Source of the DNA: Shinella sp. WSJ-2
Lineage (GTDB): Bacteria; Pseudomonadota; Alphaproteobacteria; Rhizobiales; Rhizobiaceae
Reading direction: 5' to 3'
Assembly (NCBI RefSeq): GCF_003432075.1
Contig: NZ_QWBU01000001.1
Span: forward strand, 372,001-436,000
Length of the DNA stretch: 64,000 nt
Shown here: piece by piece, positions 16,933 through 26,221 of the stretch
Position numbering within the stretch: the stretch's first letter is position 1
How the letters are laid out: the number at the start of each line of letters is the position of its first letter
Program-made: the position numbers and the translations under genes
The notes under the pieces: model-generated
Told to the model about the DNA's origin: nothing
What the model saw: only the letters and a program-made list of their open reading frames with translations
Databases searched by the model: none

Positions 16933-17898
16933 ATGACTGCCCATGCCCGTGACGAAGCCGCGACCGATCCGATCGAGACGGTCCGTGCCTTCAACCGTTT
17001 CTACACCAACCGGATCGGCGTGCTCGACCGCGCCTATCTCGACACGCCCTATACGCTGACGGAAGCGCGCGTGATCTATGAGCTCGCCGCGCGCGGCACC
17101 ACATCGGCCTCCGAGCTCACCGAAGAGCTGTCGCTCGATCCCGCCTATCTTAGCCGCCTGCTGAAGACCTTTATCGGCAAGGGGTTTGTCGATGCCCGCA
17201 AGGATCCGTCGGATGGCCGCGGACGCCTTCTCGCCCTGACGGAAGACGGTCGTGCCGTCGCAGCCGACCTCGCCACGCGTTCCCGCGAGAGCATCGCAAG
17301 GCTCATCGAACCGCTGGCACAAAGCGAACGGCTGGACCTGACGGCGGCGCTGCACCGTGCTACCACCCTGCTCGCCGGCGCGCCCGCCAAAGCCGTCATC
17401 CGCCCCCACCGCCCCGGCGACATGGGCCGCGTGATCGCCAGCCAGGCCCAAAGTTACACCGAAACCTACGGCTGGAACGCGGAGTATGAGGCGCTCGTTT
17501 CGGAAATCTGCGCGCAGTTTCTGCGCCATTTCGATCCCGCGCGCGAACATTGCTGGATCGCCGAACAGGACGGCCAGTTCGTCGGCAGCATCTTTCTGGT
17601 CAAGGCGAACGAGACGACAGCGAAGCTGCGCCTGCTGCATGTTGCGGAAGCCGCACGCGGCCAGGGGCTCGGCACGCGGTTGGTGACGGAGTGCATCCGT
17701 TTTGCGCAGGACGCCGGATACAGCAGGCTGGAACTCTGGACGAACGACATCCTGATCGCGGCCCGGCGCATCTATCAGGCGGCCGGTTTCGTGCTGGAAA
17801 AGGAAGAAGCGCATCACAGCTTCGGCAAAGACCTCGTCGGCCAGACCTGGGCGCTCGATCTTGTGCGTTGGCAGGCGCCAATCGCTCAGGCTTCCTGA
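16933..17898 (+). CDS. MarR-type regulator fused to a GNAT acetyltransferase
   Basis: A 321-residue two-domain protein. Residues about 10-150 form a winged-helix MarR domain (TLTEARVIYELAARGTTSAS, then ELSLDPAYLSRLL and the wing DPSDGRGRLLALT). Residues about 155-310 form a GNAT N-acetyltransferase domain with the acetyl-CoA loop AARGQGLGTRLV. The combination is a known architecture, but its targets are poorly understood: the acetylated molecule may be the inducer. It is preceded by GGAG and a TTGACTcAGTCAA dyad and overlaps the 3' end of the convergent monooxygenase gene by 13 bases. Confidence 0.92.
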   Translation: MTAHARDEAATDPIETVRAFNRFYTNRIGVLDRAYLDTPYTLTEARVIYELAARGTTSASELTEELSLDPAYLSRLLKTFIGKGFVDARKDPSDGRGRLLALTEDGRAVAADLATRSRESIARLIEPLAQSERLDLTAALHRATTLLAGAPAKAVIRPHRPGDMGRVIASQAQSYTETYGWNAEYEALVSEICAQFLRHFDPAREHCWIAEQDGQFVGSIFLVKANETTAKLRLLHVAEAARGQGLGTRLVTECIRFAQDAGYSRLELWTNDILIAARRIYQAAGFVLEKEEAHHSFGKDLVGQTWALDLVRWQAPIAQAS

Positions 17899-19130
17899 AG
17901 CAGGTTTTCCCGCCAGCGGCACTCTTCCAGTCCGGCTCGTGAGAACGGGTCGGTCAGCGTGCCGGATACGATGGCAGCGAGAATCTGCGGAGCCGGCGGA
18001 ATTTTCGCGACCGTCGCGACGAGCCGGTCGCGCAGCCAGGCGATCGCCAGCGAATCAGACTGGTAAAACGGCGTGAAGAGATAGGAGAGCAGCTGGAACA
18101 GGCGCACATGGTTGCGTCGCGCTGTGGCATAAGCTGCCAGCCCCTCGTCCAGCGTCGCCGCAGACGACAGCGCATGCGCCAGAGCCGCGGCATCCAGGAG
18201 CGCCATATTCGCGCCCTGCCCGAGCTGCGGGCTGGTCGAATGCGCGCTGTCGCCGATGAAGACGATACCGTCAGCATAGGGCGGCAGCGCGGTGCGATGG
18301 GCGTAGCGGGCGAGCGTCAGCTGGTCCCAGTCCGCAATCTGGTCGAGAAAGGGCACCGCCTCCGGCCAATAGCCAGCAATGCCCGCCTTCCAGCGGTCGA
18401 GGCCAGCCCGCTTCACCGCCTCGGCTTCTGCGGTCTTGAGACTCCAGAAGAAGGCGACCTTGCGTCCCTCGCCGGCATGCGCCCGGCCGACCGGCAACAC
18501 GCCGATCATGACTTTCGCCGCGTCATACCGTTGCGTCAGTGCCGTAGAGTCATGCGCGATGCCATCGCAGTCCAGCGTCGCCCAGAAAGCGCCCCAGGGC
18601 AGCTCCTTGACCGGCGGCGCGACGACGGAAGCGGCGACGAGCTGCGAGCGTGCGCCAGTTGCGTCGATCACCAGATCGTAGTCGCCGACAATCTCGCCAT
18701 CGGGGTCATGAAGGGCCGTGCGGGCCAGCCGCGTTTCGGCTTTCGCAAGCGTGATGCCAGTGCGAATGGGCAGGCCTTCGGCCACGACCGCGTCATGCAG
18801 GGTCGAAAACAGCGCGGCGCGATGCACAGCAAGCCCGTAGCGACCACCGGCCAGCGCGTTGTAGCGCACGTCGAGCACCGTGCGGCCACTCAGGGCATCG
18901 GCACCATGCAGCCGGTCAATGCGGTTTCCGAGGGAGTGGATGGCGGGCGAAAGTCCGAGCGCATCGAGCACGGTCAGCCCCGTCGGCTGCATCAGGAGAC
19001 CCGAGCCAACCGGCGAAGGGCGATCGAAGCGCTCGATCAATTCGACCCGATGACCGGCGCGCGCGAGAAACAGGGCAGCCGCAAGCCCCGCGGGACCCGC
19101 GCCGGCAATGCCGATATCCAGTGGCTTCAT
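17886..19130 (-). CDS. FAD-dependent aromatic-type monooxygenase
   Basis: A 414-residue group A flavoprotein monooxygenase (PHBH/UbiH fold). The FAD-binding GAGPAG is at residues 10-15, LVIDATGARS is the DG-type motif, and VFIGDSAHSTSPQLGQGANM is the GD motif. Such enzymes hydroxylate aromatic or related rings with NAD(P)H and oxygen. The start at 19130 gives the canonical N-terminus directly before the Rossmann motif. It is 22 bases downstream of the HxlR regulator gene on the same strand, so the two are probably co-transcribed. Substrate unknown. Confidence 0.87.
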   Translation of the reverse strand: MKPLDIGIAGAGPAGLAAALFLARAGHRVELIERFDRPSPVGSGLLMQPTGLTVLDALGLSPAIHSLGNRIDRLHGADALSGRTVLDVRYNALAGGRYGLAVHRAALFSTLHDAVVAEGLPIRTGITLAKAETRLARTALHDPDGEIVGDYDLVIDATGARSQLVAASVVAPPVKELPWGAFWATLDCDGIAHDSTALTQRYDAAKVMIGVLPVGRAHAGEGRKVAFFWSLKTAEAEAVKRAGLDRWKAGIAGYWPEAVPFLDQIADWDQLTLARYAHRTALPPYADGIVFIGDSAHSTSPQLGQGANMALLDAAALAHALSSAATLDEGLAAYATARRNHVRLFQLLSYLFTPFYQSDSLAIAWLRDRLVATVAKIPPAPQILAAIVSGTLTDPFSRAGLEECRWRENLLQEA

Positions 19131-19152
19131 GCCCGTCCTCGCTGCGCCTTCG

Positions 19153-19560
19153 TCAGTCCTGTTCCGCGTCGTAAGCCGTGCGTGCGGCCCGGATCGCGCC
19201 ATGGTTTTCCGAAGACCACTGCACGAGCGTGCGCAGAAGCGCAAGGAAGGAATGGCCAAGCGGCGTCAGCTTGTATTCGACGCTCGGCGGCTGGGTCGGG
19301 TAGACGGTGCGCGTGAGATAGCCGTCGCGCTGGAGGTCGCGCAGCGTCTGGGTCAGCATGCGCTGGGAAATATCGGGGATCAAGCGGCGCAGCTGTGAGA
19401 AGCGGCGTGGCCCGTCGGCGAGGCCGAGGATCATCAGCGACGTCCACTTGCCGCCGACGCTATCGAGCACGTCGCGCACCGGACAATCGTCCATCGACAT
19501 GAGCACGCCATCGATGAGCATGACGCGTTCGCCATCGGCACCGCCAACGATCTTGTTCAT
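19153..19560 (-). CDS. HxlR-family transcriptional regulator
   Basis: A 135-residue winged-helix regulator of the HxlR type: [20 protein letters not shown] is the family signature with its conserved Cys, followed by [20 protein letters not shown] and the wing around [13 protein letters not shown]. HxlR/QorR/YodB members sense quinones, aldehydes or oxidants through the N-terminal Cys. It is divergent from an NmrA/QorB-like quinone reductase gene and upstream of a flavin monooxygenase, which supports an electrophile or quinone-stress role. A small GTCTC-aataa-GAGAC dyad lies between the divergent genes (19639-19653). Confidence 0.92.
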   Translation of the reverse strand: MNKIVGGADGERVMLIDGVLMSMDDCPVRDVLDSVGGKWTSLMILGLADGPRRFSQLRRLIPDISQRMLTQTLRDLQRDGYLTRTVYPTQPPSVEYKLTPLGHSFLALLRTLVQWSSENHGAIRAARTAYDAEQD

Positions 19561-19719
19561 AGTCGGTTCCCTTCAGGTAACCACCGGAGAAAAAACTGCC
19601 TTCTTTACAGGCTCTATCAGATTACCAGATAAGAGCAAGTCTCAATAAGAGACCAACATCCACGGGTTCGACGGCATTCCCCTGCCCCAGCCGGAAACCC
19701 TGCCCAGAAAGGCATAGAC

Positions 19720-20607
19720 ATGACCGACACGATTCTCGTCACCGGCGCTTCCGGCCAGCTTGGCCGCCTCGTTCTCGACAACCTCCTGACCTCTGGAGAG
19801 GTCTCTCCCGCCGACATCATCGCCGCCACCCGCAACGTCACGAAGCTTTCCGACTACGCCGCCAGGGGGGTGACCGTGCGCGCCGCCGACTTCGATGACC
19901 CCGCCTCGCTCGACGCCGCCTTCGCCGGCGTCGGCAAGGTGCTGATCATCTCGACCGACGCGCTCGGCGAAGCCGGCAAGCGTCTTGCCCAGCACAAGGC
20001 CGCCGTCGCCGCCGCCAAGAAGGCTGGCGTCAAGCACATCCTCTACACCTCCATGCCGCAGCCGGACGATTCGCTCGTTACCTTCGCGCCCGATCATCTC
20101 GGCACCGAAGAGGCCATCAAGGCGACCGGCATTCCCTATACGATCCTGCGCGACGGCTGGTATGCGGAAAACCTGTTCATGTCGCTGCCGCACGCGCTGC
20201 AGACAGGCTCCTGGTACACCTCGACCGGCAACGGCAAGATCGCTCATATCACCCGCGCCGACACCGCCGCCGCCCTTGCCGGCGCAATCCTGAAGGCCGG
20301 CAATGAGAGCAATATCTATACGTTGACGGGCACAAAGGCGCGCACCGCGGAAGACATCGCCGCTATCGTCTCTGCCGCCACCGGCAAGCCGTTGAAAGTC
20401 GTCCATGTCACCGATGCCCAGCTTGCCGAGGGCCTGAAGGGTGCCGGCCTGCCGGAAGGCTTCATCCCCACCATCGTCTCCTTCGATGCGAACACGCGCG
20501 AAGGCAAGATCGCAGCCGTCACCGGCGATGCGCAAGCCCTATCCGGCCGCAAGCCAACCGAATTCGAGGACTTCGTCGCCGCCAGCAAGGCAGCGTTTCT
20601 CGGCTGA
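19720..20607 (+). CDS. NmrA/QorB-like NAD(P)H:quinone oxidoreductase
   Basis: A 295-residue atypical short-chain dehydrogenase. GASGQLG (residues 9-15) binds NADP, and the core continues as VTVRAADFDDPASL, HILYTSMPQPD and ILRDGWYAEN, as in QorB and NmrA-like sugar/quinone reductases. It lacks the usual YxxxK pair, as that group does. It probably reduces quinones or acts as a redox sensor. It is divergent from an HxlR regulator, the same pairing as in other quinone-responsive loci. Confidence 0.88.
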   Translation: MTDTILVTGASGQLGRLVLDNLLTSGEVSPADIIAATRNVTKLSDYAARGVTVRAADFDDPASLDAAFAGVGKVLIISTDALGEAGKRLAQHKAAVAAAKKAGVKHILYTSMPQPDDSLVTFAPDHLGTEEAIKATGIPYTILRDGWYAENLFMSLPHALQTGSWYTSTGNGKIAHITRADTAAALAGAILKAGNESNIYTLTGTKARTAEDIAAIVSAATGKPLKVVHVTDAQLAEGLKGAGLPEGFIPTIVSFDANTREGKIAAVTGDAQALSGRKPTEFEDFVAASKAAFLG

Positions 20608-20616
20608 TCGATAAAG

Positions 20617-20643
20617 ATGCGGCGCTCCGAAGGGGCGCCGCAT
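20617..20643. terminator. Hairpin between convergent genes
   Basis: ATGCGGCGC (20617-20625) pairs with GCGCCGCAT (20635-20643) between the stops of the NmrA-like gene and pdxJ. There is no U-run, so termination strength is uncertain. Confidence 0.45.
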
Positions 20644-20648
20644 TGCCG

Positions 20649-21401
20649 TCAGACCTCTTGGCCGCAAGCGCGGCGGAAGCGACGCACGCTCTCCGCCATG
20701 CCGTATTCCAGCGCATCGGCGGTCAGGCCATGGCCGATGGAGACCTCCTCGAGGCGGGAAATGCGGGCGACCAGCGCCGGCAGATTGGCGACCGTGAGAT
20801 CATGACCGGCATTGACGCCAAGGCCGAGTTCGAACGCGATATCCGCCGTTTCTCCCAGCAGTTCGAGCATCCGCACGGCTTCCGCCGGATTGTCGTAGCA
20901 ACCGCCATAAGGCCCGGTATAAAGCTCGATCCGGTCGGCGCCGAGATCGCGGGCGATCGTTAGCGATTCGCGGTCCGGCTCCCCATCCGCGAAGACAGAC
21001 ACACGCAGGCCGAATTTCTTCAGCCGCTCGATGATGTTACCGAGCAGATTGTGGTTCTTGCGGAAATCCCAGCCGTGGTCGGAGGTGGCCTGCGACGGGT
21101 CATCCGGCACCAGCGTCACCTGCTCGGGACGGTGCTCGTCGATGAGACACATGAAGTTCTCTTCTGGAAAACCTTCGATGTTGAATTCCGTGCTGGAAAA
21201 TTCGCTGTCGATGAGGCTGCGGATCATGCCGAGATCGCTGAAGCGCACATGACGCTGGTCCGGGCGCGGATGCACTGTCAGACCGCTGGCGCCCGCTTCA
21301 AGCGCAATCCGGCCAAGGGCCGTGACGCTCGGCCAGGGCAGATCCCGGCGGTTGCGCAGCATGGCGATTGCGTTGAGATTGACCGACAGTTTCGCAGGCA
21401 T
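20649..21401 (-). CDS. pdxJ: Pyridoxine 5'-phosphate synthase
   Basis: A 250-residue TIM-barrel enzyme that condenses 1-deoxyxylulose 5-phosphate with 3-amino-2-oxopropyl phosphate in de novo vitamin B6 synthesis. [60 protein letters not shown] and SIGHGL are all present in order. The start ATG 21401 (MPAKLSVNL) matches the family and follows AGGAG; a TTG ten codons upstream is less likely. A stand-alone gene, with no pdxA or acpS adjacent. Confidence 0.97.
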   Translation of the reverse strand: MPAKLSVNLNAIAMLRNRRDLPWPSVTALGRIALEAGASGLTVHPRPDQRHVRFSDLGMIRSLIDSEFSSTEFNIEGFPEENFMCLIDEHRPEQVTLVPDDPSQATSDHGWDFRKNHNLLGNIIERLKKFGLRVSVFADGEPDRESLTIARDLGADRIELYTGPYGGCYDNPAEAVRMLELLGETADIAFELGLGVNAGHDLTVANLPALVARISRLEEVSIGHGLTADALEYGMAESVRRFRRACGQEV

Positions 21402-21653
21402 GACGACGCGGGCTCCTATGACTGAAAACAAGGTCTAGCGCGTTGTTTCCACAAGGGCAATCGCCTGAAAACGCCGGATGACCCTGCGGTCGCTGACAAT
21501 TGCCGCACACGTGGTCAACCACCCCTTGCCGTTCATCAAGAATCACCGCTAAACTCACCGTGATTTTTGGGGGTAGCGGTCATTCCGGCCGCGTCTGTTC
21601 CGAAATTGGGAAGGAACTCAGGCAGCGACGATGGCCTCCTCTGTGGCGACACC

Positions 21654-22757
21654 ATGAGCAGGACCGACAGGCCGGCGTGCGATCTCGTGCGGCGCGCGCT
21701 TCATGCCGTCATCGCCAGCGAAACCTTCGCCCGCTCCGAGCGTTTGCGCTCGTTCCTATCCTATGTCGTGGAAAACGAACTGGCGGGCAAAGCCGCCCAG
21801 CTCAAGGGCTACAGCATCGGCATCGACGTATTCGGCCGCCCGCCGGGCTTCGATGCCGGCAATGATCCACTGGTGCGCGTGCAGGCCGGCAAGCTGCGCA
21901 AGCTTCTCGAGCAGTATTACGAGACCGAAGGCACGGCTGAACAGCTGCGCATCCGCGTGCCGCTCGGCAGCTATGTCCCGGAATACAGCCTCGCACAAAT
22001 CGCTCCGCAAGTCGGCGGCGATTTGGCGGCCGATGCGGTCGAACCGACCCCACACTTCTCCCAAAACGCTCCAAGGCCGAAACGCTCCTGGCTTCCCAAG
22101 CCCATCTCCTCGCCGCTCGCTCTCTTCTCCCTGCTGCCATTGCTCTTCCTGGCACCATCCTTCTATCCCGAAGCCACCAATGCGGCCGTTGCCAAGGTTC
22201 AGCAGGTGCTATCGATGCAGAACAGGCTCGGCGGAATGGTCGAAATGCTGCCGCAGCTGCACATCCTGCAATGTTGGCCGCAGAGCGGCGAATGCAATGC
22301 ACTTGCCCGCGCCATCTCCAATTCGGCAGAGTATCACCGCACCGTGCGCCTGGCCGACACGCGCCAGACCGGCGCGCCGCTGCCGCTTTCTTATTCCATC
22401 CGCGTGGAGAACCGGCCGGATGGGCTCGGTGTCTATGCGCGGCTGATCCATGATCAATCCGGCGCCACGATCTATGCCCGGCATTTTTCGCGTGAACAGT
22501 TGAACAGCGAGGCCGGCATCGCCTATGAAGCCGTCGCCTTCGCCGCACGGACACTATCGGCCAGCGGGCCACTCTACCGTCACGCCATTCGCAAGGGGAC
22601 AGCCAGCAGCGTGATGGAATGCCTCTCCCACACCAGCCAGATAACCCCGCGCGGCACGCCGCATTTCCGCCAGCCGGCGGCCTGCGCGATCACGCCGGAT
22701 GCCGCTCTGGCCGAAGCGGCGATCCTCGAGGAAGCCGGCGCCACCCTGACGCGATAA
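21654..22757 (+). CDS. Membrane-anchored protein with a wHTH-like N-terminal domain
   Basis: A 367-residue protein. Residues about 25-112 match a widespread but poorly understood module: RSERLRSFLSYVVE, then LKGYSIGIDVFGRP, DPLVRVQAGKLRKLLEQYY and RIRVPLGSYVPEY. It usually stands at the N-terminus of membrane-bound signalling or adenylate-cyclase-like proteins. One transmembrane helix follows at about 153-170, and the remaining 195 residues should be periplasmic, with four or more cysteines. The layout (cytosolic module, single helix, periplasmic domain) recalls CadC-type sensors. ATG 21654 is preferred over an upstream TTG. Function unproven. Confidence 0.65.
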   Translation: MSRTDRPACDLVRRALHAVIASETFARSERLRSFLSYVVENELAGKAAQLKGYSIGIDVFGRPPGFDAGNDPLVRVQAGKLRKLLEQYYETEGTAEQLRIRVPLGSYVPEYSLAQIAPQVGGDLAADAVEPTPHFSQNAPRPKRSWLPKPISSPLALFSLLPLLFLAPSFYPEATNAAVAKVQQVLSMQNRLGGMVEMLPQLHILQCWPQSGECNALARAISNSAEYHRTVRLADTRQTGAPLPLSYSIRVENRPDGLGVYARLIHDQSGATIYARHFSREQLNSEAGIAYEAVAFAARTLSASGPLYRHAIRKGTASSVMECLSHTSQITPRGTPHFRQPAACAITPDAALAEAAILEEAGATLTR

Positions 22758-23088
22758 TCCGCTCTCCCCTCGCTGCAAAGCAGGAAGCCCGCCCAGAAAA
22801 TACATCCCTAGATATAACGATAGGCACACTCAGCCCTAGGGTTTATTTTATGAACCTGGCGGATTGGTATTCTGTGCCGCTCCGGGGTTCGGATCCCTGC
22901 ACACTCTCCTCGCGAGATGGATCTGCAACCCTGGCAGGGTCGTAAGCGGCTTTTTGGCGGACAGGCCGAAGCAGACGCAAGCGAAAGTGGGGCGTTTTTC
23001 GTCGTCTTGAAGCCTCGTCTCGGCACGGGCTCAGGCCGGCGACCGGGGGTAATGACATGACTGATCTTCTTTTTTGCGGGTTGCTTTC
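22758..23088. other. Intergenic region, no gene recognised
   Basis: About 330 bases. The left part is unusually AT-rich and holds CCCTAG (22807-22812) and the palindrome CCCTAGGG (22834-22841). The right part has small GC hairpins such as CCCTggcAGGG. A 31-codon frame at 22850 lacks a ribosome site. The promoter of the following MerR-type gene should lie here; a small RNA is possible but not shown. Confidence 0.45.
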
Positions 23089-23775
23089 ATGATGACGAAC
23101 GAGTCGAAGAAAGCCACCGCCGACGTCCGCGCCGGCGCGCGTAAATCCATCCGCTATCTGCCTGTGACCCCGCTTCCGGAAAATTTGCCGGCGGGCCGCC
23201 TGGCGATCGCCGATATGGCGAATGCCTTCGGCGTCACGCACCGCACGCTGCATTTCTACGAGGAAAAGGGCCTGCTGAAGGCCGCCCGCGTCGGCCCGAT
23301 GCGCGTTTACGGCCCTGAAGAGATTCAGCAGATGTCGGTGGTCAACACCTGTCGCGAGACGGGCATGCCCGTCGCCGTCATCCAGGAACTGCTGGAGCGC
23401 CTGTCCTCCGCAGAGAGCCAGGACGAGGCCGATGCGATCTTCCGCACGGCGATGACGGCGCGCAAACGCGAGCTCGCCGCCCAGCAGTCAACAATCCGCC
23501 GCCAGATGCAGCAGATCAACGAACTGCTCGATTTCACCGGCGCGCTCGAACCCGAGACCAACGACAATACGCCGCAGGCGCACCTGAGCGCGGCGGAACT
23601 GCGCTGTCTCACGCTGATGGCCGAGGGCTATCCGACGAGCCGCATCGCCCGCGCGCTCGAAGTCGAGCCCGGCGAAGTGCAAGTGATGGAAAAGAACATC
23701 ATCGCCAAGTTCAGCAGCAACAACCGTTTCCAGGCCGTCGCCAAGGCGGTCATGCTCGGAATCGTCGGCCATTAA
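23089..23775 (+). CDS. MerR-type regulator with a LuxR-like C-terminal HTH
   Basis: A 228-residue protein. Residues about 36-80 form a MerR winged helix (LAIADMANAFGVTHRTLHFY then EEKGLL and MRVYGPEEI), followed by the MerR coiled coil (about 100-150). Instead of a ligand domain, the C-terminus (about 166-226) looks like a GerE/LuxR DNA-binding helix-turn-helix: LSAAELRCLTLMAEGYPTSR, then IARAL and NIIAKFSSNNRFQAVAKAV. Two DNA-binding domains in one chain is unusual. The start could be ATG 23089 or 23092. Target genes unknown. Confidence 0.78.
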   Translation: MMTNESKKATADVRAGARKSIRYLPVTPLPENLPAGRLAIADMANAFGVTHRTLHFYEEKGLLKAARVGPMRVYGPEEIQQMSVVNTCRETGMPVAVIQELLERLSSAESQDEADAIFRTAMTARKRELAAQQSTIRRQMQQINELLDFTGALEPETNDNTPQAHLSAAELRCLTLMAEGYPTSRIARALEVEPGEVQVMEKNIIAKFSSNNRFQAVAKAVMLGIVGH

Positions 23776-23859
23776 GGCTGGCGTCAAGCGGCCGGACATG
23801 ATGACCGGCCTTTACCATCCGCTTCCTGAAAAAAGCGGGCGTCGTGCGGGTCCCACCCT

Positions 23860-24987
23860 TTAACGCACGACGGTGAGCGTTTCCGCGGCGCGCGTAATGG
23901 CAGTGTAAAGCCAGCGTTCACGCGTGTCGCGGAATGCAAAACTCTCGTCGAACAGCACGACGTCGTTCCACTGTGAACCCTGCGCCTTGTGCACGGTCAG
24001 CGCATAGCCGAAATCGAACTCGTCATAGCGCTTGCGCGTCGACCACGGGATTTCCTCCTCGAGGTTCTCGAACGCCGCCTTCAAAAGCTTGATCTTGGCA
24101 GCGCCGCGATCCATGTCGTCGTCCTCGGGCCGGATCATCAGGTTGATGCCGGGCTTCACCGTTTCCTTGGACGAACTCATTACCTGCCAGAGCGAACCGT
24201 TGAGCAGGCCCTTGGCCGGGTCGTTGCGCAGGCAAACCAGCTTGTCACCGGATTGCGGATAGTCCGTGGTGAACCCCTTCAGCTCGCGGAGGCGCTGGTT
24301 GTAGCGCCGGCGCGTACGATTGGTACCGACGAGCACCTGATCGGCCTCCAGCACCAGGGACTGGTCCACCTCGTTGCGGCCGATGACGCGGGCAGCACCG
24401 TAGTCGCCATAACCGATCTCGTTACCCTCGCGCACCTGCATGGCGAGGCGGATGATCGGGTTGTCGCGCGCCTGCCGGTGAATATCCGTTAAAAGGTAAT
24501 CCGGCTCCTGATTGGTGAAATAGCCGCCGCCGGAAACAGGCGGCAGCTGACCGGGATCGCCGAGCACGAGGATCGGCGTGCCGAAGCTCATCAGGTCGCG
24601 GCCGAGCGCCTCATCGACCATCGAGCATTCGTCGACCACCACGAGGGCCGCCTTGGCGACCGGGCTCTGGCGGTTGATCGAGAACATCGGCGAGATCGAG
24701 GTCTTGCCCGTCTCCTCGTCCGATACCTCTTCCTCGCCGCGTGGACGATAGATCAGCGAATGGATCGTCTTGGCATTGCTTGCGCCTTTGGAACGAAGAA
24801 CCTGCGCGGCCTTGCCGGTGAAGGCGGCAAACAGCACCTCCCCGTCGACATTTTCCGCAAAATGCCGCGCCAGCGTCGTCTTGCCCGTTCCGGCATAGCC
24901 GAACAGTCGGAAAAGCGGTTCGCGCCCATCCTTCAGCCACTTTGCGACGGCCTTGAGCGCTTCATCCTGTTGGGGTGCGAATTCCAT
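23860..24987 (-). CDS. RecD-like SF1 DNA helicase
   Basis: A 375-residue SF1B helicase core. Motifs: Walker A GYAGTGKT (30-37), FTGKAAQVLRSKG (Ia), VVDECSMVD (Walker B), GDPGQLPP (III), a duplex-handling UvrD_C_2 region, and TVHKAQGSQW plus YTAITRA at the C-terminus (V and VI). It is shorter than RecD proper and is not next to recB or recC. Such stand-alone helicases often act in recombination or plasmid/phage processing. The start 24987 (MEFAPQQDEA) is the usual one; the frame runs further into the divergent gene's leader. Confidence 0.9.
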   Translation of the reverse strand: MEFAPQQDEALKAVAKWLKDGREPLFRLFGYAGTGKTTLARHFAENVDGEVLFAAFTGKAAQVLRSKGASNAKTIHSLIYRPRGEEEVSDEETGKTSISPMFSINRQSPVAKAALVVVDECSMVDEALGRDLMSFGTPILVLGDPGQLPPVSGGGYFTNQEPDYLLTDIHRQARDNPIIRLAMQVREGNEIGYGDYGAARVIGRNEVDQSLVLEADQVLVGTNRTRRRYNQRLRELKGFTTDYPQSGDKLVCLRNDPAKGLLNGSLWQVMSSSKETVKPGINLMIRPEDDDMDRGAAKIKLLKAAFENLEEEIPWSTRKRYDEFDFGYALTVHKAQGSQWNDVVLFDESFAFRDTRERWLYTAITRAAETLTVVR

Positions 24988-25129
24988 GCCCGGACTTGGC
25001 AGGATTCGCGCGCTTGAAGCAAGGGGCGAGGCTTCGTTCACCGGTCGCCCGATCCACCTACCCCCTGTTTTGGCCCTATTCGCCACGACGTCGCCGCTGT
25101 ATGGAAAACGCGATCCACGGAGCGATGAT

Positions 25130-26221
25130 GTGTCCCCCGCCTCCCCGACCCCAGACGAAACCGTATCCGGCCCCTCCGGCGTCGGACAGCTGCCAGCCGC
25201 CCTGCAATGGGCCTGCGTTACAGGCCTTTCCCTGGTAACGACCACGCCGCTTTACATGACCGGCTTTCCGGCGGCACTGATGATCGGCCCAATGCTTGCC
25301 GGCATCGTCGTGGCGCTCGCGGGCGGCACGATCCGGCTGCCGCGCCTCTGCTTCTTCGTCGTGCAGGTCGTTCTGGCCCTGATGATCGCCGGCACGGTGT
25401 CGCAGGATTTCGTAGCCACCTTCCTGGACAACTGGCTGCTCATCCTCGCCATCGTCTTTTCCGTGATCGCGGTCAGCGCCTTCAGCGGCTGGATGATCGC
25501 GCGCACCGGTGTCCTGCCTGGCACGACAGCGATCTGGGGGTCTTCGGCAGGCGCTGCCTCCTCCATGCTGATGATGGCGGAAGCCTATGGCGCCGATATG
25601 CGCCTCGTCGCTTTCATGCAATATCTGCGCGTGCTGTTCGTCGCGAGCCTTGCCACGCTGGTCGCGCATTTCGCCGGCCATGAGGGTGGCGCCGCACCGC
25701 CGCATGCCTGGTTCGAACCGGTGCCTCTGCTTCCGCTCGTTGCGATGCTGGCCATCGGAATCCTCGCCGGCCTTGCCGCTCAGAAACTGCGCATCCCGGC
25801 CGGCGCCTTCCTCCTGCCCTTTGCGCTTGCCTCGGTGCTCAACACCTCCGGCACAGTGACGATCGTCCTGCCGCAGTGGCTGCTGGTCATCGCATTTGCA
25901 CTGCTCGGCTGGAATATCGGCCTCGGCTTCACACGCGCCATCCTCCTGCATGCGCGTCGCGCCCTCTTGCCGACGGTGCTCTCCATCGTCGCGCTGCTCT
26001 GTTTCTCGGGCCTGCTGGCGGCAGCGCTCGTCTTCCTGCTCGGCGTCGATCCGCTGACGGCCTATCTCGCCACCAGCCCCGGCAGCCTCGATTCCGTCGC
26101 CGTCATCGCCGCCTCCGCGAATGTCGACATCGCCTTCGTCATGACCTTGCAGACGGCGCGGTTGATCCTCGTGACCTTCATCGGCCCGTGGCTTGCCCGC
26201 TTCGTGGCGGACCGGATCTAG
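25130..26221 (+). CDS. AbrB-family inner-membrane protein
   Basis: A 363-residue integral membrane protein with about ten hydrophobic segments arranged as two similar halves, each carrying a PxGxxA/S-type loop (GTTAIWGSSAGAAS in the first, YLATSPGSLDSVAVIAAS in the second). This is the AbrB/AimA family once called ammonia monooxygenase-like, of uncertain transport function. The start is GTG 25130 with GGAG seven bases upstream; ATGs nearby are out of frame. Its stop codon shares the four-base palindrome CTAG with the stop of the convergent nitrile hydratase accessory gene. Confidence 0.85.
   Translation: MSPASPTPDETVSGPSGVGQLPAALQWACVTGLSLVTTTPLYMTGFPAALMIGPMLAGIVVALAGGTIRLPRLCFFVVQVVLALMIAGTVSQDFVATFLDNWLLILAIVFSVIAVSAFSGWMIARTGVLPGTTAIWGSSAGAASSMLMMAEAYGADMRLVAFMQYLRVLFVASLATLVAHFAGHEGGAAPPHAWFEPVPLLPLVAMLAIGILAGLAAQKLRIPAGAFLLPFALASVLNTSGTVTIVLPQWLLVIAFALLGWNIGLGFTRAILLHARRALLPTVLSIVALLCFSGLLAAALVFLLGVDPLTAYLATSPGSLDSVAVIAASANVDIAFVMTLQTARLILVTFIGPWLARFVADRI

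Noticed and set aside
22880-22910. GGTTCGGATCC resembling a tRNA T-loop
   Set aside because: No acceptor, D or anticodon arms can be built around it.
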